DNA of 54,581 nt, taken from NCBI GenBank assembly GCA_020724905.1, contig DYGB01000005.1:1-54581 (forward strand). The letters run 5' to 3'. Both the position numbers and the translations under genes were made by a program. Each line of letters opens with the position of its first letter. The stretch's first letter is position 1. This document shows, in pieces, positions 9,419 through 20,157 of this stretch. This stretch comes from Candidatus Paceibacter sp. (GTDB taxonomy: Bacteria > Patescibacteriota > Minisyncoccia > UBA6257 > JAGOQP01). The notes below the pieces were generated by a model. The model did no database searches and was not told where the DNA came from. It saw only the letters and a list, made by a program, of their open reading frames with translations.

Positions 9419-10639
9419 ATGACTCGTATACAAACATTCGCACAACGATACAGGGTGCATATTGTGATAGCCATTATTGGTTTTGTCGTAGGGCTTGGAC
9501 TTTCTTTTCTTTCTCCTCAGGAGGTAGTATCTCCTCCTATCCAAGACCAACCATCTCAGGAGTATAGAGCTCCAGAAGGATATGAACAGGCAATTGTGAG
9601 TGCAGTGCAAAAGGCATCTCCCGCAGTGGTTTCAATTATCGTGAGTAAGGATGTTCCTATCATCGAACAATGTCCTTCTAATCCTTTTTCAAACACTCCT
9701 CGGGGGTTTGAAGATTTCTTTGGATTTGGGAATGACTTTTTTCAATTCTATGAACCATGCCAGAAAGGAACTGAGAAAAGAGAAATCGGAGGGGGAAGTG
9801 GTTTTATCGTATCTTCTGATGGGCTTATTGTGACAAACAAACATGTCGTAGAAGATGATGAGGCACAGTACAGTGTTTTTAGTAATGATGGAACAGAATA
9901 CAAGGCAACAATAGAAGCAGTACATCCAACCCTTGATATCGCAATTATTCGTATTGAAGGAGAAAACCTTCCAACAGTGACACTGGGAAATTCAAATGAG
10001 GTGGTATTGGGGCAGACAACAATCGCAATTGGAAATGCGCTTGGAGAATTCAGAAATACCGTATCGGTAGGTGTTGTGTCTGGACTTGCTCGGAATGTTG
10101 CTGCTACTTCAGCACGGGGAGGGACAGAAATTATCGAAGGAGTGATACAGACTGATGCTGCTATTAATCCAGGAAATTCAGGAGGACCACTTCTTAATAC
10201 AAAGGGGGAAGTTATTGGAATTAATACCGCTATGGTTGCAGGAGCACAAGGAATTGGATTTGCGCTCCCTATTAATGCAGCGAAACAATCAATTCAATCA
10301 GTTGAAACGTATGGTGAGATTCAGGTGGCATATTTGGGAGTACGGTATGTCATGCTTACCCCAGAACGTGCAGAACAATACAATGTCCCACAAAAAGAAG
10401 GAGCTCTTATCAAAGGGTTAGAAGAAGGACTTGCTGTTGAGGTAGGATCCCCTGCATATCAAGCTGGTCTTCGGGAAGGGGATGTTATTATGGAAGTTGA
10501 TGGGGTAAAAATTGACAGAGACACCTCTCTTGCGTATGGTATCTCACAGAAAAACCCAGGAGACACAGTACGTCTGAAAATTGCACGGGGTGAGGAAGAG
10601 TTTGAAATTGATGTTATACTTACTAAACGATCAGAATAA
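9419..10639 (+). CDS. HtrA/DegQ-type serine protease with PDZ domain
   Basis: 'SDGLIVTNKHVV', 'LDIAIIRIEG', 'TDAAINPGNSGGPLLN', C-terminal PDZ. Confidence 0.95.
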   Translation: MTRIQTFAQRYRVHIVIAIIGFVVGLGLSFLSPQEVVSPPIQDQPSQEYRAPEGYEQAIVSAVQKASPAVVSIIVSKDVPIIEQCPSNPFSNTPRGFEDFFGFGNDFFQFYEPCQKGTEKREIGGGSGFIVSSDGLIVTNKHVVEDDEAQYSVFSNDGTEYKATIEAVHPTLDIAIIRIEGENLPTVTLGNSNEVVLGQTTIAIGNALGEFRNTVSVGVVSGLARNVAATSARGGTEIIEGVIQTDAAINPGNSGGPLLNTKGEVIGINTAMVAGAQGIGFALPINAAKQSIQSVETYGEIQVAYLGVRYVMLTPERAEQYNVPQKEGALIKGLEEGLAVEVGSPAYQAGLREGDVIMEVDGVKIDRDTSLAYGISQKNPGDTVRLKIARGEEEFEIDVILTKRSE

Positions 10640-10642
10640 TAC

Positions 10643-13288
10643 ATGAATAATTTTAATAAATTTACTATAAAGGCTCAGGAAGCATTGCAGACAGCCCAAG
10701 AAATAGCAGGTCAATATAATCATGGAGAATTAAAAGCACTCCACCTATTACTTGCCCTCATTCAAGACAAACAATCACTTGTCTATCCTATGCTCATACA
10801 TGCAGGAGTACATCTTGATGAGCTTGAGCGAGAACTAGAGATGCAGATTGAAAAACAACCAAAAATATTCTCATCACAAAAAGGATCATTTGGACAACTC
10901 TATCTATCGCATGAACTTCTTGGGGTTATTGATGGAGCTCAAAAGATAGCAACAGGAAAACAAGATGAGTTTATTTCATGTGAGCATCTCCTTATGGGGA
11001 TTGCACTTGCTCCCTCATCAGCAGCGGGTGTCCTGCATCGACTTGGATTTACTGAAGAGATAGCCCAAAGAACATTTGATGAGGTGCGAGGATCACATAG
11101 AGTTACCGATGATATGCCAGAAAACAAATTTAAAGCAATAGAAAAATATTCTCTCAATCTCACTCAGAAAGCTCGAGATGGGAAGCTAGATCCTGTAGTA
11201 GGACGAGATGAAGAATTGCGACGAGTTATTCAAGTTCTCTCTCGTCGAACAAAGAATAATCCTGTTCTCATTGGAGAACCAGGTGTGGGAAAGACTGCTG
11301 TTGTTGAAGGACTTGCACAACGCATTGTTTCAGAAGAGGTCCCTGAAAGTTTGATGGGGAAGGAAATTATGATGCTTGATTTAGGATCACTTCTTGCAGG
11401 AACGAAGTTTCGAGGAGATTTTGAGGATCGACTCAAAGCATTCATGAAAGAGGTTCAAGAAGCAGAAGGAAAGATTATCCTCTTTATTGATGAGATTCAT
11501 ACGATTGTAGGGGCAGGAGCTGCCGAGGGAGCGATAGATGCTTCAAACCTCTTAAAACCAGCACTAGCTCGAGGAGAACTTCGTGCTATTGGAGCAACAA
11601 CAACAAAGGAGTATCAGAAATATATAGAAAAAGATGCAGCACTTGAGAGACGGTTCCAACCAATTATGGTGGAAGAGCCTTCACTACATGATAGCATCGC
11701 TATCTTGCGGGGCTTAAAAGAGAAATATGAAGTCCACCATGGTATTCGTATTACCGATGAAGCGATTGTTGCTGCAGCAAATCTTTCGGCTCGCTACATT
11801 ACCGACCGATTCCTTCCTGATAAAGCCATTGACCTTATCGATGAAGCAGCAGCATCACAGCGCCTCGAGTCTGATAGTGTTCCTTCTGATATTGAACGAG
11901 TTCGTCGAGACTTAACTCGTTTTGAGATAGAAAAATCAGCACTTCTTGCAGAGAAGGGAGAAAAGAAAAAAGAGCGCCTTAGTGAAATAGAAAAAGAACT
12001 CCAGAAATATAAAAAAGAACATGATAAACTTTCAAAAGCATGGAAGAAAGAAAAAGATGCTCATGGAAAGATTCATGAATTGCAAAAAAAGATAGACGAG
12101 TTAAAGAGAGAAGCGGAAGCTGAAGAACGAGAAGGAGATTTGGATCGAGTTGCAAAGATAGTATATGGAGAACTTCCTGAACTTGAAAAAGAATTAAAAG
12201 GTCTTGAGAAAAAACAAAAGAGTAGAGGAAAGCGATCTCGTAGCTTTATCAAAGAAGAAATTGATGAAGAGGATATTGCACGAGTTGTTGCTCGGTGGAC
12301 AGGCGTACCAGTCTCAAAAATGATGGAATCTGAAAATGAAAAATTAACAAAGATTGATGAGATTTTAGGAGAACAGGTAATTGGACAGACGTATGCTGTT
12401 GATCAAGTATCTCGGGCTCTCAGGCGTGCACGAGCAGGACTTTCTGATGAAGATAGACCACTTGGTTCCTTTATGTTCCTTGGTCCTACAGGAGTAGGAA
12501 AAACAGAACTTGCACGAGCACTAGCTGAGTTCATGTTTAATGACAAAAAAGCACTTGTTCGTATTGATATGTCTGAATTTATGGAACGGCATGCTGTTGC
12601 AAAACTTATAGGATCTCCTCCAGGATATATTGGTCATGAAGAAGGAGGACACCTTACAGAAATTGTTCGTCATCGTCCTTACAGCCTTATCCTGTTTGAT
12701 GAAATAGAGAAAGCACACCCTGATGCATTTAATATTCTGCTTCAGGTACTTGATAATGGAAGACTAACAGATTCAAAAGGACGAGTGGTAAACTTCAAAA
12801 ATACAATTATCATTCTTACCTCAAATATAGGAAGTGATTTCTTTTATGAGTCAGGAGGACCTATTGGATTTAATGGGAAAGGATCCGAAAAAGAGAAAGA
12901 AGAGCATCGTATGGAGTCAATTCGAGAAAGAGTTATGGAAAGCTTGCGAGAAAACTTTCGTCCAGAGTTTATTAATCGACTTGATGATATTGTTATCTTT
13001 AATGCATTATCTCAAAAAGATATAGAAAAGATTGTTGATATTCAGATTCAAGAATTAGTAATCAATAAGATGGAGAAGAAAGGATTTTCAATCCAGGTTG
13101 ATACTTCAGCTCGAAAGTATATAGCACAAGAAGCATTTGACCCTCAGTTTGGTGCCCGACCAATTCGTCGATATATACAAAAACATGTTGTTGATGAGCT
13201 TGCTGAGAAAATAATAAAACAACGCATTAATGGAAAGAAAAAAATTAAAATTACTGCCAAAGGCAGGAGTGGTATCACTATTACTTAG
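10643..13288 (+). CDS. clpB: ATP-dependent chaperone ClpB-type (Clp N domain, two AAA+ domains, coiled-coil M domain)
   Basis: [37 protein letters not shown], long coiled-coil between the AAA domains. Confidence 0.92.
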   Translation: MNNFNKFTIKAQEALQTAQEIAGQYNHGELKALHLLLALIQDKQSLVYPMLIHAGVHLDELERELEMQIEKQPKIFSSQKGSFGQLYLSHELLGVIDGAQKIATGKQDEFISCEHLLMGIALAPSSAAGVLHRLGFTEEIAQRTFDEVRGSHRVTDDMPENKFKAIEKYSLNLTQKARDGKLDPVVGRDEELRRVIQVLSRRTKNNPVLIGEPGVGKTAVVEGLAQRIVSEEVPESLMGKEIMMLDLGSLLAGTKFRGDFEDRLKAFMKEVQEAEGKIILFIDEIHTIVGAGAAEGAIDASNLLKPALARGELRAIGATTTKEYQKYIEKDAALERRFQPIMVEEPSLHDSIAILRGLKEKYEVHHGIRITDEAIVAAANLSARYITDRFLPDKAIDLIDEAAASQRLESDSVPSDIERVRRDLTRFEIEKSALLAEKGEKKKERLSEIEKELQKYKKEHDKLSKAWKKEKDAHGKIHELQKKIDELKREAEAEEREGDLDRVAKIVYGELPELEKELKGLEKKQKSRGKRSRSFIKEEIDEEDIARVVARWTGVPVSKMMESENEKLTKIDEILGEQVIGQTYAVDQVSRALRRARAGLSDEDRPLGSFMFLGPTGVGKTELARALAEFMFNDKKALVRIDMSEFMERHAVAKLIGSPPGYIGHEEGGHLTEIVRHRPYSLILFDEIEKAHPDAFNILLQVLDNGRLTDSKGRVVNFKNTIIILTSNIGSDFFYESGGPIGFNGKGSEKEKEEHRMESIRERVMESLRENFRPEFINRLDDIVIFNALSQKDIEKIVDIQIQELVINKMEKKGFSIQVDTSARKYIAQEAFDPQFGARPIRRYIQKHVVDELAEKIIKQRINGKKKIKITAKGRSGITIT

Positions 13289-13976
13289 TGGTCTTCTCTA
13301 TATCATAGGGCTTTTTCTCCTCTTTACCCAAGGGTCATGGTGGACGTGGTTGGTATATATTGGAATAAGTATCTATCTGTACAGAAAATTCTTTTACAAA
13401 ACGAAAGGATTTATATGGTTTGGAGTGGGAATTATTCTTGCGTCTCTATGGGCAGTTACTATTGTTTCTTCTCCAGCGCTTTCACTATTGATATCGATTG
13501 TTTTTGGAGTACTTCTTATGTTGTTATTGGGGCTGGAGATATCACTCTTTCATAAAGAGGAGTTTATCGTCAGTATTCTTTTCTACTCCCTCGTTTATAT
13601 TCTTCTCGCTCTGTTTTCTTTTTCTGTTACGATCCTTGGTCCATGGGGACAGATTGGTATGATTATTATATTGTTCTTGAGTATTGGGGTAATGCTTCGA
13701 GACGTTTCCTATCTTGTTCTTGATACCTCTTCAGATATTGTGATTCTTACCTATGCATTTATTGCCTCATTTCTCACCATGCAGATGGTGTGGATGAGTA
13801 GCTTGTTCTCATTTGGATTTTTGTATGGTGCGTCTCTGAGCACAGTCTTTTTGATTTTGTTTTCTGATACCTTCTTGCGGTACAAAACTGCACAACTAAC
13901 AAAGAATGCCATTCTCCAAAACAGTATATTTTTGGTACTATTCTCTGTGGGGATTGTCTTACTTTCATTGGTATGA
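13230..13976 (+). CDS. Multi-TM hypothetical membrane protein (start uncertain; overlaps clpB 3' end)
   Basis: long hydrophobic ORF, ATGA overlap with tsaE. Confidence 0.6.
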   Translation: MERKKLKLLPKAGVVSLLLSGLLYIIGLFLLFTQGSWWTWLVYIGISIYLYRKFFYKTKGFIWFGVGIILASLWAVTIVSSPALSLLISIVFGVLLMLLLGLEISLFHKEEFIVSILFYSLVYILLALFSFSVTILGPWGQIGMIIILFLSIGVMLRDVSYLVLDTSSDIVILTYAFIASFLTMQMVWMSSLFSFGFLYGASLSTVFLILFSDTFLRYKTAQLTKNAILQNSIFLVLFSVGIVLLSLV

Positions 13977-14428
13977 AATTGATATCACGGACTGAGGAAG
14001 AAACACAACAGATAGGGGAGAAGTGTGGGGTGTTTCTTGAAAAATACATTGCACAACACAAGACTCCTGTGCTAGTAACACTTCAGGGAGAATTAGGAAG
14101 CGGGAAGACAGTATTTAGCAGAGGAGTGCTCAAGGCGTTTGGGATTATCCCACATGGAGCAAGTCCAACATTTGTATTAATGAAACGATATACTCCACAG
14201 CATGAGAGTGTGGTTTCTCATATTATTCATATAGATGCGTACAGATTAGACAAAGAGACTAATATAGATGCTATTGGGTTTAATGACCTTACAAAAGAAG
14301 ATGCAATCATACTTATTGAATGGCCAGAACATATTTCATATACACCAGACATTCCTCATCTGATGGTTGTTTGTGAACACGGAGAAGATGAAACTATTCG
14401 ATATATAGATATAAGAAAACCCCAGTAA
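13973..14428 (+). CDS. tsaE: tRNA threonylcarbamoyladenosine biosynthesis ATPase TsaE
   Basis: 'TLQGELGSGKTVFSRGVLKAFGI', 'SPTFVLMKRYT', 'HIDAYRLD', 'IILIEWPEHI'. Confidence 0.93.
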   Translation: MKLISRTEEETQQIGEKCGVFLEKYIAQHKTPVLVTLQGELGSGKTVFSRGVLKAFGIIPHGASPTFVLMKRYTPQHESVVSHIIHIDAYRLDKETNIDAIGFNDLTKEDAIILIEWPEHISYTPDIPHLMVVCEHGEDETIRYIDIRKPQ

Positions 14429-14446
14429 ACTACACTGGGGTTTTTG
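14420..14446. terminator. Intrinsic terminator CCCCAGT...ACTGGGGTTTTT
   Basis: 7-bp stem plus T-tract overlapping the tsaE stop. Confidence 0.8.
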
Positions 14447-14448
14447 GT

Positions 14449-14814
14449 TTATCTAAATTCCCTCTCTTGTATTGTCCATTGATAGCTTTCATATGGGCGG
14501 GTGTAGAAAGAAAAAGTTTTCTCGGATATTTTTAGGACATTGTTTTGTGGCTGTATTGCCACAAACGTCACCCTCTTCGATCTGTTTGTATTCGCAAAGA
14601 TAGAAAAGAAATGATATCTCCCTATAGAATAACTTTCTCCAGGATCAAGTGTTGCGATTCTTTCCCCAAAAAGATGTATATGTGCAACTTGCATCGTGCC
14701 ATTCGTTATAGTAATGGCGGGTGGAGATGATACGAACGGTTGATTGTAGCATCCACTACCAAAAAAGCTAAAAACAATTAGGGTTAAGAGTAAAAGAATA
14801 TGACTCTTTTTCAT
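14449..14814 (-). CDS. Small putative lipoprotein
   Basis: signal peptide with lipobox-like 'FFGSGC'. Confidence 0.6.
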   Translation of the reverse strand: MKKSHILLLLTLIVFSFFGSGCYNQPFVSSPPAITITNGTMQVAHIHLFGERIATLDPGESYSIGRYHFFSIFANTNRSKRVTFVAIQPQNNVLKISEKTFSFYTRPYESYQWTIQEREFR

Positions 14815-14916
14815 GACTTCCTCCTGTTAATTTTCTAATTACATTATACATCTTTAGTATAAATATGTCAATGTTTTGGTTTCTTTTTCCTTGTTTTTCT
14901 CGTACAATAGACATAT

Positions 14917-16587
14917 ATGAAGGAAAACGAACTCCACGATCAACTGTCTCAAATGAGACGTGAAGCTGAAGAAAGAGATGCGCAACGACGTGCAGATTCA
15001 GCTGGGGTGAAGTATCTTCCAAAAGAAAAGTTGGCAGTGAATGTTGATGCGCTTGCATTAATAGAAGAACACGAAGCACATGAAGCACAATGTGCAATTG
15101 TTGAGGAAGAAGACAAACGAGTTGCACTCGTTACGCTTGATCCAGGATTTTCTAAAACAAAAAAAGTCATACAGACATTAAAAGAGAAGGGATATGATGT
15201 TGTCTTGTATGTTGTATCGCACAGTTCTCTTGAGTACGCCTATTCTTTTTATAAACACGTCACGTCACGTCGGAGTGCTGTTGTAGGGGCAGTAAAAATT
15301 GAAGAAGACAGCGAGGGGACAATCCAGGAACATGAGATAGAAACGCTAGAGAAAGTAAAAGAGTCACTGACCAAGTATAATTCTCCAGGATCAATATCTT
15401 TATTTATGCAGGCACTTCTTCTGGGGGCAATGTCTCTTCGTGCTTCTGATATTCATATAGAACCTCGAAATGAAAGTGTCATAGTACGATATCGTATTGA
15501 TGGTATTCTTCAGGACATCTTTGCTGGTATGACACAACATGTATATCGTGCCGTATTGTCACGAATAAAACTCCGTTCCGAGTTAAAAATAAATGTGAGA
15601 GATGAGGCGCAAGATGGACGATTCACCATTGATTTCACGGAAAAAAGGGATATTGAAGTACGTGTTGCAATTGCTCCCTCAGAGTTTGGAGAAGTTGTGG
15701 TAATGCGTCTTTTAGATCCAGAGACAATACAATTAGAGCTTTCTCAGTTAGGACTTCGAGAAGATGATCTAGCGATTATAGAAAAAGAATTGAAAAAACC
15801 TCATGGAATGATCCTTAATACTGGTCCAACAGGATCGGGAAAAACAACAACACTGTATGCGTTTTTGAAACGGAAACACTCTTCTGAGGTAAAGATTATT
15901 ACCATAGAAAACCCTATTGAATATCACATTGAAGGTATTGAACAAACACAAGTAGACCCCCAGGCAGGGTATACATTTTCTGATGGGCTCAAATCTCTGA
16001 TGAGACAAGACCCTGATATTATATTGGTTGGAGAAATTCGTGACAAAGAAACAGCAGAAATTGCAGTACAGGCATCTCTTACTGGGCATATGGTATTTTC
16101 TACCGTACACGCAAATGAATCCACCGGAGGAATACCTCGTCTTTTAGACTTGGGCGCAAAAGCAAACAGTCTTGCTCCAGCGCTTAACCTTATCATCGCA
16201 CAACGTTTGGTACGTCGTCTCTGTGATGCATGTAAAAAAGAAGTCCCTCTTGAGAACAAGGAGACTATTGAAACGTTTCTTTCCTCACTTCCCAAGAGAG
16301 TAGAAACGGAGAGTCTTAAAACGGTTGATCATGTATACGAACCGGTAGGATGTCCGGTCTGCAATGGAACTGGATTTAAGGGTCGTATTGGTATTTATGA
16401 ACTTCTTGAGATTAATGATCGTATTCAGGAGCTTATCTTAGAAGAAGCAGGGAGTCTCCGTATTAAAGAAGCTGCGCAGAAGAATTTATTCGTGTCTCTT
16501 CAACAAGACGGTGTGTTAAAAGTCTTACGCGGCATTACCACACTCACTGAAGTTGAGCGAGTAACAGGAGATATCCAATGGAAATAA
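14917..16587 (+). CDS. pilB: Type IV pilus assembly ATPase PilB/GspE
   Basis: 'GPTGSGKTTTLYAFL', 'MRQDPDIILVGEIRDKETAEIAVQASLTGHMVFSTVHAN', CxxC zinc motifs. Confidence 0.96.
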   Translation: MKENELHDQLSQMRREAEERDAQRRADSAGVKYLPKEKLAVNVDALALIEEHEAHEAQCAIVEEEDKRVALVTLDPGFSKTKKVIQTLKEKGYDVVLYVVSHSSLEYAYSFYKHVTSRRSAVVGAVKIEEDSEGTIQEHEIETLEKVKESLTKYNSPGSISLFMQALLLGAMSLRASDIHIEPRNESVIVRYRIDGILQDIFAGMTQHVYRAVLSRIKLRSELKINVRDEAQDGRFTIDFTEKRDIEVRVAIAPSEFGEVVVMRLLDPETIQLELSQLGLREDDLAIIEKELKKPHGMILNTGPTGSGKTTTLYAFLKRKHSSEVKIITIENPIEYHIEGIEQTQVDPQAGYTFSDGLKSLMRQDPDIILVGEIRDKETAEIAVQASLTGHMVFSTVHANESTGGIPRLLDLGAKANSLAPALNLIIAQRLVRRLCDACKKEVPLENKETIETFLSSLPKRVETESLKTVDHVYEPVGCPVCNGTGFKGRIGIYELLEINDRIQELILEEAGSLRIKEAAQKNLFVSLQQDGVLKVLRGITTLTEVERVTGDIQWK

Positions 16588-16752
16588 AAAAATCGCCTCG
16601 TACTGTGGACAACTGTGTGGAAACATTTCCAATATAAAAATGGAAATGAAAAGAATAATTCAGAGGTGGGTCCGAGCTTACACCAAGACCTCCTGAGCAT
16701 AGAGTTATTCCAAAAAAGTGTGCCCACAGAACGAGACGATTTTTAGAGTACA
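16586..16752 (-). ncRNA. Structured ncRNA with own promoter and terminator, minus strand
   Basis: minus-strand TTGACA-N17-TATATT (16759-16787); 5' ATCGtCTCGTtCTGTGG pairs with 3' CCACAGtACGAGgCGAT; ends in a 7-T run; internal hairpins CATTTCC/GGAAATG and GAATAA/TTATTC. Confidence 0.7.
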
Positions 16753-16758
16753 AAATAG

Positions 16759-16787
16759 AATATAGCATAAAGACATTTATTTGTCAA
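16759..16787 (-). promoter_or_regulatory. sigma70 promoter of the minus-strand ncRNA
   Basis: TTGACA-AATAAATGTCTTTATGC-TATATT on the minus strand, 17-nt spacer. Confidence 0.75.
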
Positions 16788-16846
16788 GTCTTTCTTTGTC
16801 TTAACGATATATGCCACAGTAAGCTATAATACTAAGTGTAAAATAT

Positions 16847-17836
16847 ATGTCAAGTAACCCTTCTAGAGAACAAGAGAATACAGAACAACCTCTTTCAGCA
16901 GAACAGGTGCTTCGTCCTAAGAACTTTGATGAGTATGTTGGACAAAAAAAGATAAAAGAGAATGTTCGTACAATGGTAACCGCTGCAAAACAGCGAGGAG
17001 AACCTGTTGATCATATGCTTTTTTATGGACAAGCAGGACTTGGAAAAACAACACTTGCAATGATTGTTGCTGATGCAATGGGATCATCACTACATACAAC
17101 AACGGGGCCAGCGATTGAAAAGTCTGCTGACCTGGCCGCTCTCCTTTCAAGTCTTGAAGAAGGGGATGTACTCTTTATTGATGAGATACACAGACTACAT
17201 AAATCGGTTGAAGAAGTGCTCTACCCAGCAATGGAAACACGGACTCTCCATCTTGTGGTTGGGAAGGGACCAACTGCACGAATGCTTTCTATAGATCTTT
17301 CTCCCTTCACTCTTATTGGAGCAACGACACGTATCGATATGCTCACCTCACCACTTCGATCACGATTTGGTGCAGTGTTTCGTCTTGATTATTATACGCA
17401 CGAAGATATAGAAAAGATTGTAGAACGGTCAGCACGATTACTGAACATAGAGATAGAACAAAAGGCTCAACAGAGTATCGCTCGTGCATCACGCTTTACT
17501 CCACGAACAGCAAACAGACTCCTTAAAAGAGTACGAGATGTTTCTCAAGTACTAGGAGAACAAGTAATCACCCAAGAGAGTGCACTTCGTGCTCTTGAGA
17601 TGTTTGATATTGATTATCTTGGGCTTGAAGATCATGACAGAAAACTTCTCTCTATTATTGAACACAAATTTAAAGGAGGACCTGTGGGGATAGCAACACT
17701 ATCCGCTGCACTTGGGCAAGACAAAAAAACAATAGAGGAAATTTATGAACCATTTTTGTTAAAGGCAGGTCTTTTACAAAGAACGTCAGGAGGAAGAGTT
17801 ATCACTGATCTTGCTCGTAAACATATTGATGAGTAA
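16847..17836 (+). CDS. ruvB: Holliday junction helicase RuvB
   Basis: 'LRPKNFDEYVGQKKIKENV', 'GQAGLGKTTLA', 'LFIDEIHRL', 'TLIGATTR'. Confidence 0.97.
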   Translation: MSSNPSREQENTEQPLSAEQVLRPKNFDEYVGQKKIKENVRTMVTAAKQRGEPVDHMLFYGQAGLGKTTLAMIVADAMGSSLHTTTGPAIEKSADLAALLSSLEEGDVLFIDEIHRLHKSVEEVLYPAMETRTLHLVVGKGPTARMLSIDLSPFTLIGATTRIDMLTSPLRSRFGAVFRLDYYTHEDIEKIVERSARLLNIEIEQKAQQSIARASRFTPRTANRLLKRVRDVSQVLGEQVITQESALRALEMFDIDYLGLEDHDRKLLSIIEHKFKGGPVGIATLSAALGQDKKTIEEIYEPFLLKAGLLQRTSGGRVITDLARKHIDE

Positions 17837-17849
17837 ATAAACCCTATCC

Positions 17850-18341
17850 ATGTCTTTTATCTCACGCATGCTTCCAAATCCTCCTGGGTCTGATACAGAA
17901 GGTGAGTGGATTGAAGTATGTCTTGATATAGAGAGTCCTCTTTCACTCTATCTTTCTGATGAGTCAGGAGATAAGTCTCTTATCATAAGAAGAGAAACAG
18001 GAGAGTGTGAAAAACTATATAGAGGAGATACACATATCACACTGAATAATAATGGAGACAGTGTGTTTCTTGGTACACAAGAAACTATCCATGATGAGCG
18101 TTCATATGAATCAGTAAAAGAAGGAGAGATAGTTGTCTGTTCTGAAAGTAAAAGCAGTACAGAAAGCATACGGGAAGAGGCTCGTATTATCGGAGTAGAA
18201 GAACAAGTGTTGCAGGAAGGAACAACAACAAGTGACATCGTAATAACGGGCATATTTGTTGCTTGTTGCATGGTTGGTATTGTCCTTTTTTATCTCGTAA
18301 AAAACGGAGCTCTTTTGTTTTTAAAATCACTTGACAAATAA
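17850..18341 (+). CDS. Hypothetical protein with C-terminal TM segment
   Basis: ORF directly downstream of ruvB. Confidence 0.5.
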   Translation: MSFISRMLPNPPGSDTEGEWIEVCLDIESPLSLYLSDESGDKSLIIRRETGECEKLYRGDTHITLNNNGDSVFLGTQETIHDERSYESVKEGEIVVCSESKSSTESIREEARIIGVEEQVLQEGTTTSDIVITGIFVACCMVGIVLFYLVKNGALLFLKSLDK

Positions 18342-18360
18342 TATGAGGGTTGTGTATACT
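18331..18360 (+). promoter_or_regulatory. Strong sigma70-type promoter TTGACA-N18-TATACT upstream of the 23S rRNA
   Basis: consensus -35, near-consensus -10. Confidence 0.65.
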
Positions 18361-18366
18361 TCGTCC

Positions 18367-18457
18367 GTAATGATGTATAGAAAAGAATCTAAGACTATGT
18401 GCGGATGATACCCGATGTAGTATTCGTGTGTCCCGTCCGCCATGTGCGGATTTTTTA
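18367..18457 (+). ncRNA. Short leader RNA / sRNA ending in a terminator upstream of the 23S rRNA
   Basis: terminator TCCGC-catgt-GCGGA-TTTTTT at 18436-18456; ATGTGCGGA repeated at 18397 and 18442 allows alternative pairing. Confidence 0.4.
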
Positions 18458-19133
18458 TTTCTGAAACGCCGAAACGAAAGAACATTACAAATATCATATA
18501 GTCTATTGCGGCCCAATAGAGTGTATGCATTATAACCATTGCATCACATACTCTATCTCCCACTCACAACACTTCTAAAAAGTGGAGATAGATGTATACA
18601 AGAAAATAAATTTTATAAGGGCGTAGGACGGATGCCTTGACACTGTATGGCGATGAAGGACGTGGCGTAGCTGCGAAAAGCCTCGGGGAGATGCGTAGCA
18701 ATCTTTGATCCGGGGATATCCGAATGGGGAAACCTAACATAGCAAACCTATGTTGTTCTGACACATAAGAGGTCAGAATGCGAACCTGCTGAAGTGAAAC
18801 ATCTCAGTAAGCAGAGGAAAAGAGAACGAAGTTATTTCCTGAGTAGCGGCGAGCGAAAAGGAAAGAGCCCAAACCATCTCTAATTTATTAGAGGTGGGGT
18901 TGTAAGATATATGCGTTTCTTGTCTATTGCTCAGTTTTCTGAGCAATGTGCAAGAAGAAAAGTTACAAATTTTTTTGTTAGCTGAACTTTGTGGAAACAA
19001 AGACCAGAGAGGGCGAACGTCCCGTAGGCGAAAACAAAAAAACTTTTAGTGTATATTCTTGAGTACTTCGAGGAATGCAACCCTCGGAGGAATCATCCCG
19101 TACTATCGGGAAAGGCTAAATACATACAGTGAT

Positions 19134-19172
<39 letters not shown>

Positions 19173-19895
19173 GGCCGGTGAGGCCGATGAAATAGAACCT
19201 GAAATCCTACGCTTACAAGGAGCGAGAGCCCGTTACTCTATTATTTCGGTAATAGAGGGGGTGATCGTGTGCCTATTGAAGAATGAGCCAACGAGTTTAT
19301 GTATATCCCTGTCTAAGCTTTACGGAGCGGAGGCAGAGCGAAAGCGAGTCTTAAAAGGGCGACTATGGGGGTATGCATAAGACCCGAAGCCAGGTGAGCT
19401 TGCCTTGGGCAGGGTGAAGTTTCGAGAAATCGAAATGGAGGCCCGAACCGGTTGATTGTGCAAAATCTTCGGATGACCTGAGGTAAGGAGTGAAAAGCTA
19501 ATCGAACCTGGTAATAGCTGGTTCTCTCCGAAATAGCTTTAGGGCTAGCGTCGTAGAAAAACATAATGGGGGTAGAGCAACTGGTTGAGAAGTAAAGGGG
19601 GAAACCTCGCCTTCTCAGTCAAACTCCGAATACCGTTATGATCGCTACGGCAGTCAGAACGTGGGGGCTAAGCTCCATGTTCGCGAGGGGAACAGCCCAG
19701 ATCGTAGTCTAAGGTCCCTAAATATATGCTAAGTGTGAAAGGTGGTAATCTGCCCCAGACAGGTAGGAGGTTGGCTTAGAGGTAGCCATCCTTTAAAGAG
19801 TGTGTAACAACCCACTACTAGATGGCAGATTGCGCCGAAAATTTATCGGGGCTAAGCATATTACCGAAGACACGGATACATAGACTTCATAGAGG

Positions 19896-20157
19896 AAGTC
19901 GCACATTAATACAAAATTGCGAGGGAGATTCTGTATTTCAGAAATACAGAAGAAGAAAGTACGTCTTTCATCCCTCGCCCGAAATTGCAGGGTGGAGAAA
20001 TTGGTTATCTCACAAGATCAAGTACATAAAGGATGGAAATACTATTCAATATAATGGCTGGTAGTCATATTTGATTTTGAGAATGGAGGTTCGAACCCTT
20101 CCCCTGCAACGAAGTGCTACAAGCACTCACAATTCTGGCGAAGAATTTTCTTCGCCT
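19896..20157 (+). other. 23S intervening sequence at helix-45 position, closed by a perfect 18-bp helix
   Basis: ACATAGACTTCATAGAGG (19878-19895) pairs with CCTCTATGAAGTCTATGT (20158-20175); replaces the short helix-45 loop of standard 23S. Confidence 0.85.
19986..20109 (+). other. tRNA-like fold inside the 23S intervening sequence
   Basis: acceptor TGCAGGG/CCCTGCA (7/7), U8, D-arm GAGA-AATTGGTTA-TCTC, anticodon stem CAAGA/TTTTG enclosing 57 nt, T-arm GGAGG-TTCGAAC-CCTTC, discriminator A. Confidence 0.75.

Noticed and set aside
13230-13288. Overlap of clpB with the next ORF as programmed frameshifting
   Set aside because: More simply an internal start choice for the downstream membrane protein; no slippery sequence plus structure was evident.
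18327-18563. Minus-strand 78-aa ORF upstream of 23S
   Set aside because: Overlaps the promoter/leader and terminator region; no recognisable motif. Left open but not called.
19822-20064. ORF inside the 23S IVS
   Set aside because: Sits across rRNA helix, tRNA-like fold and hairpins; no start context or protein family. The IVS appears to be non-coding.
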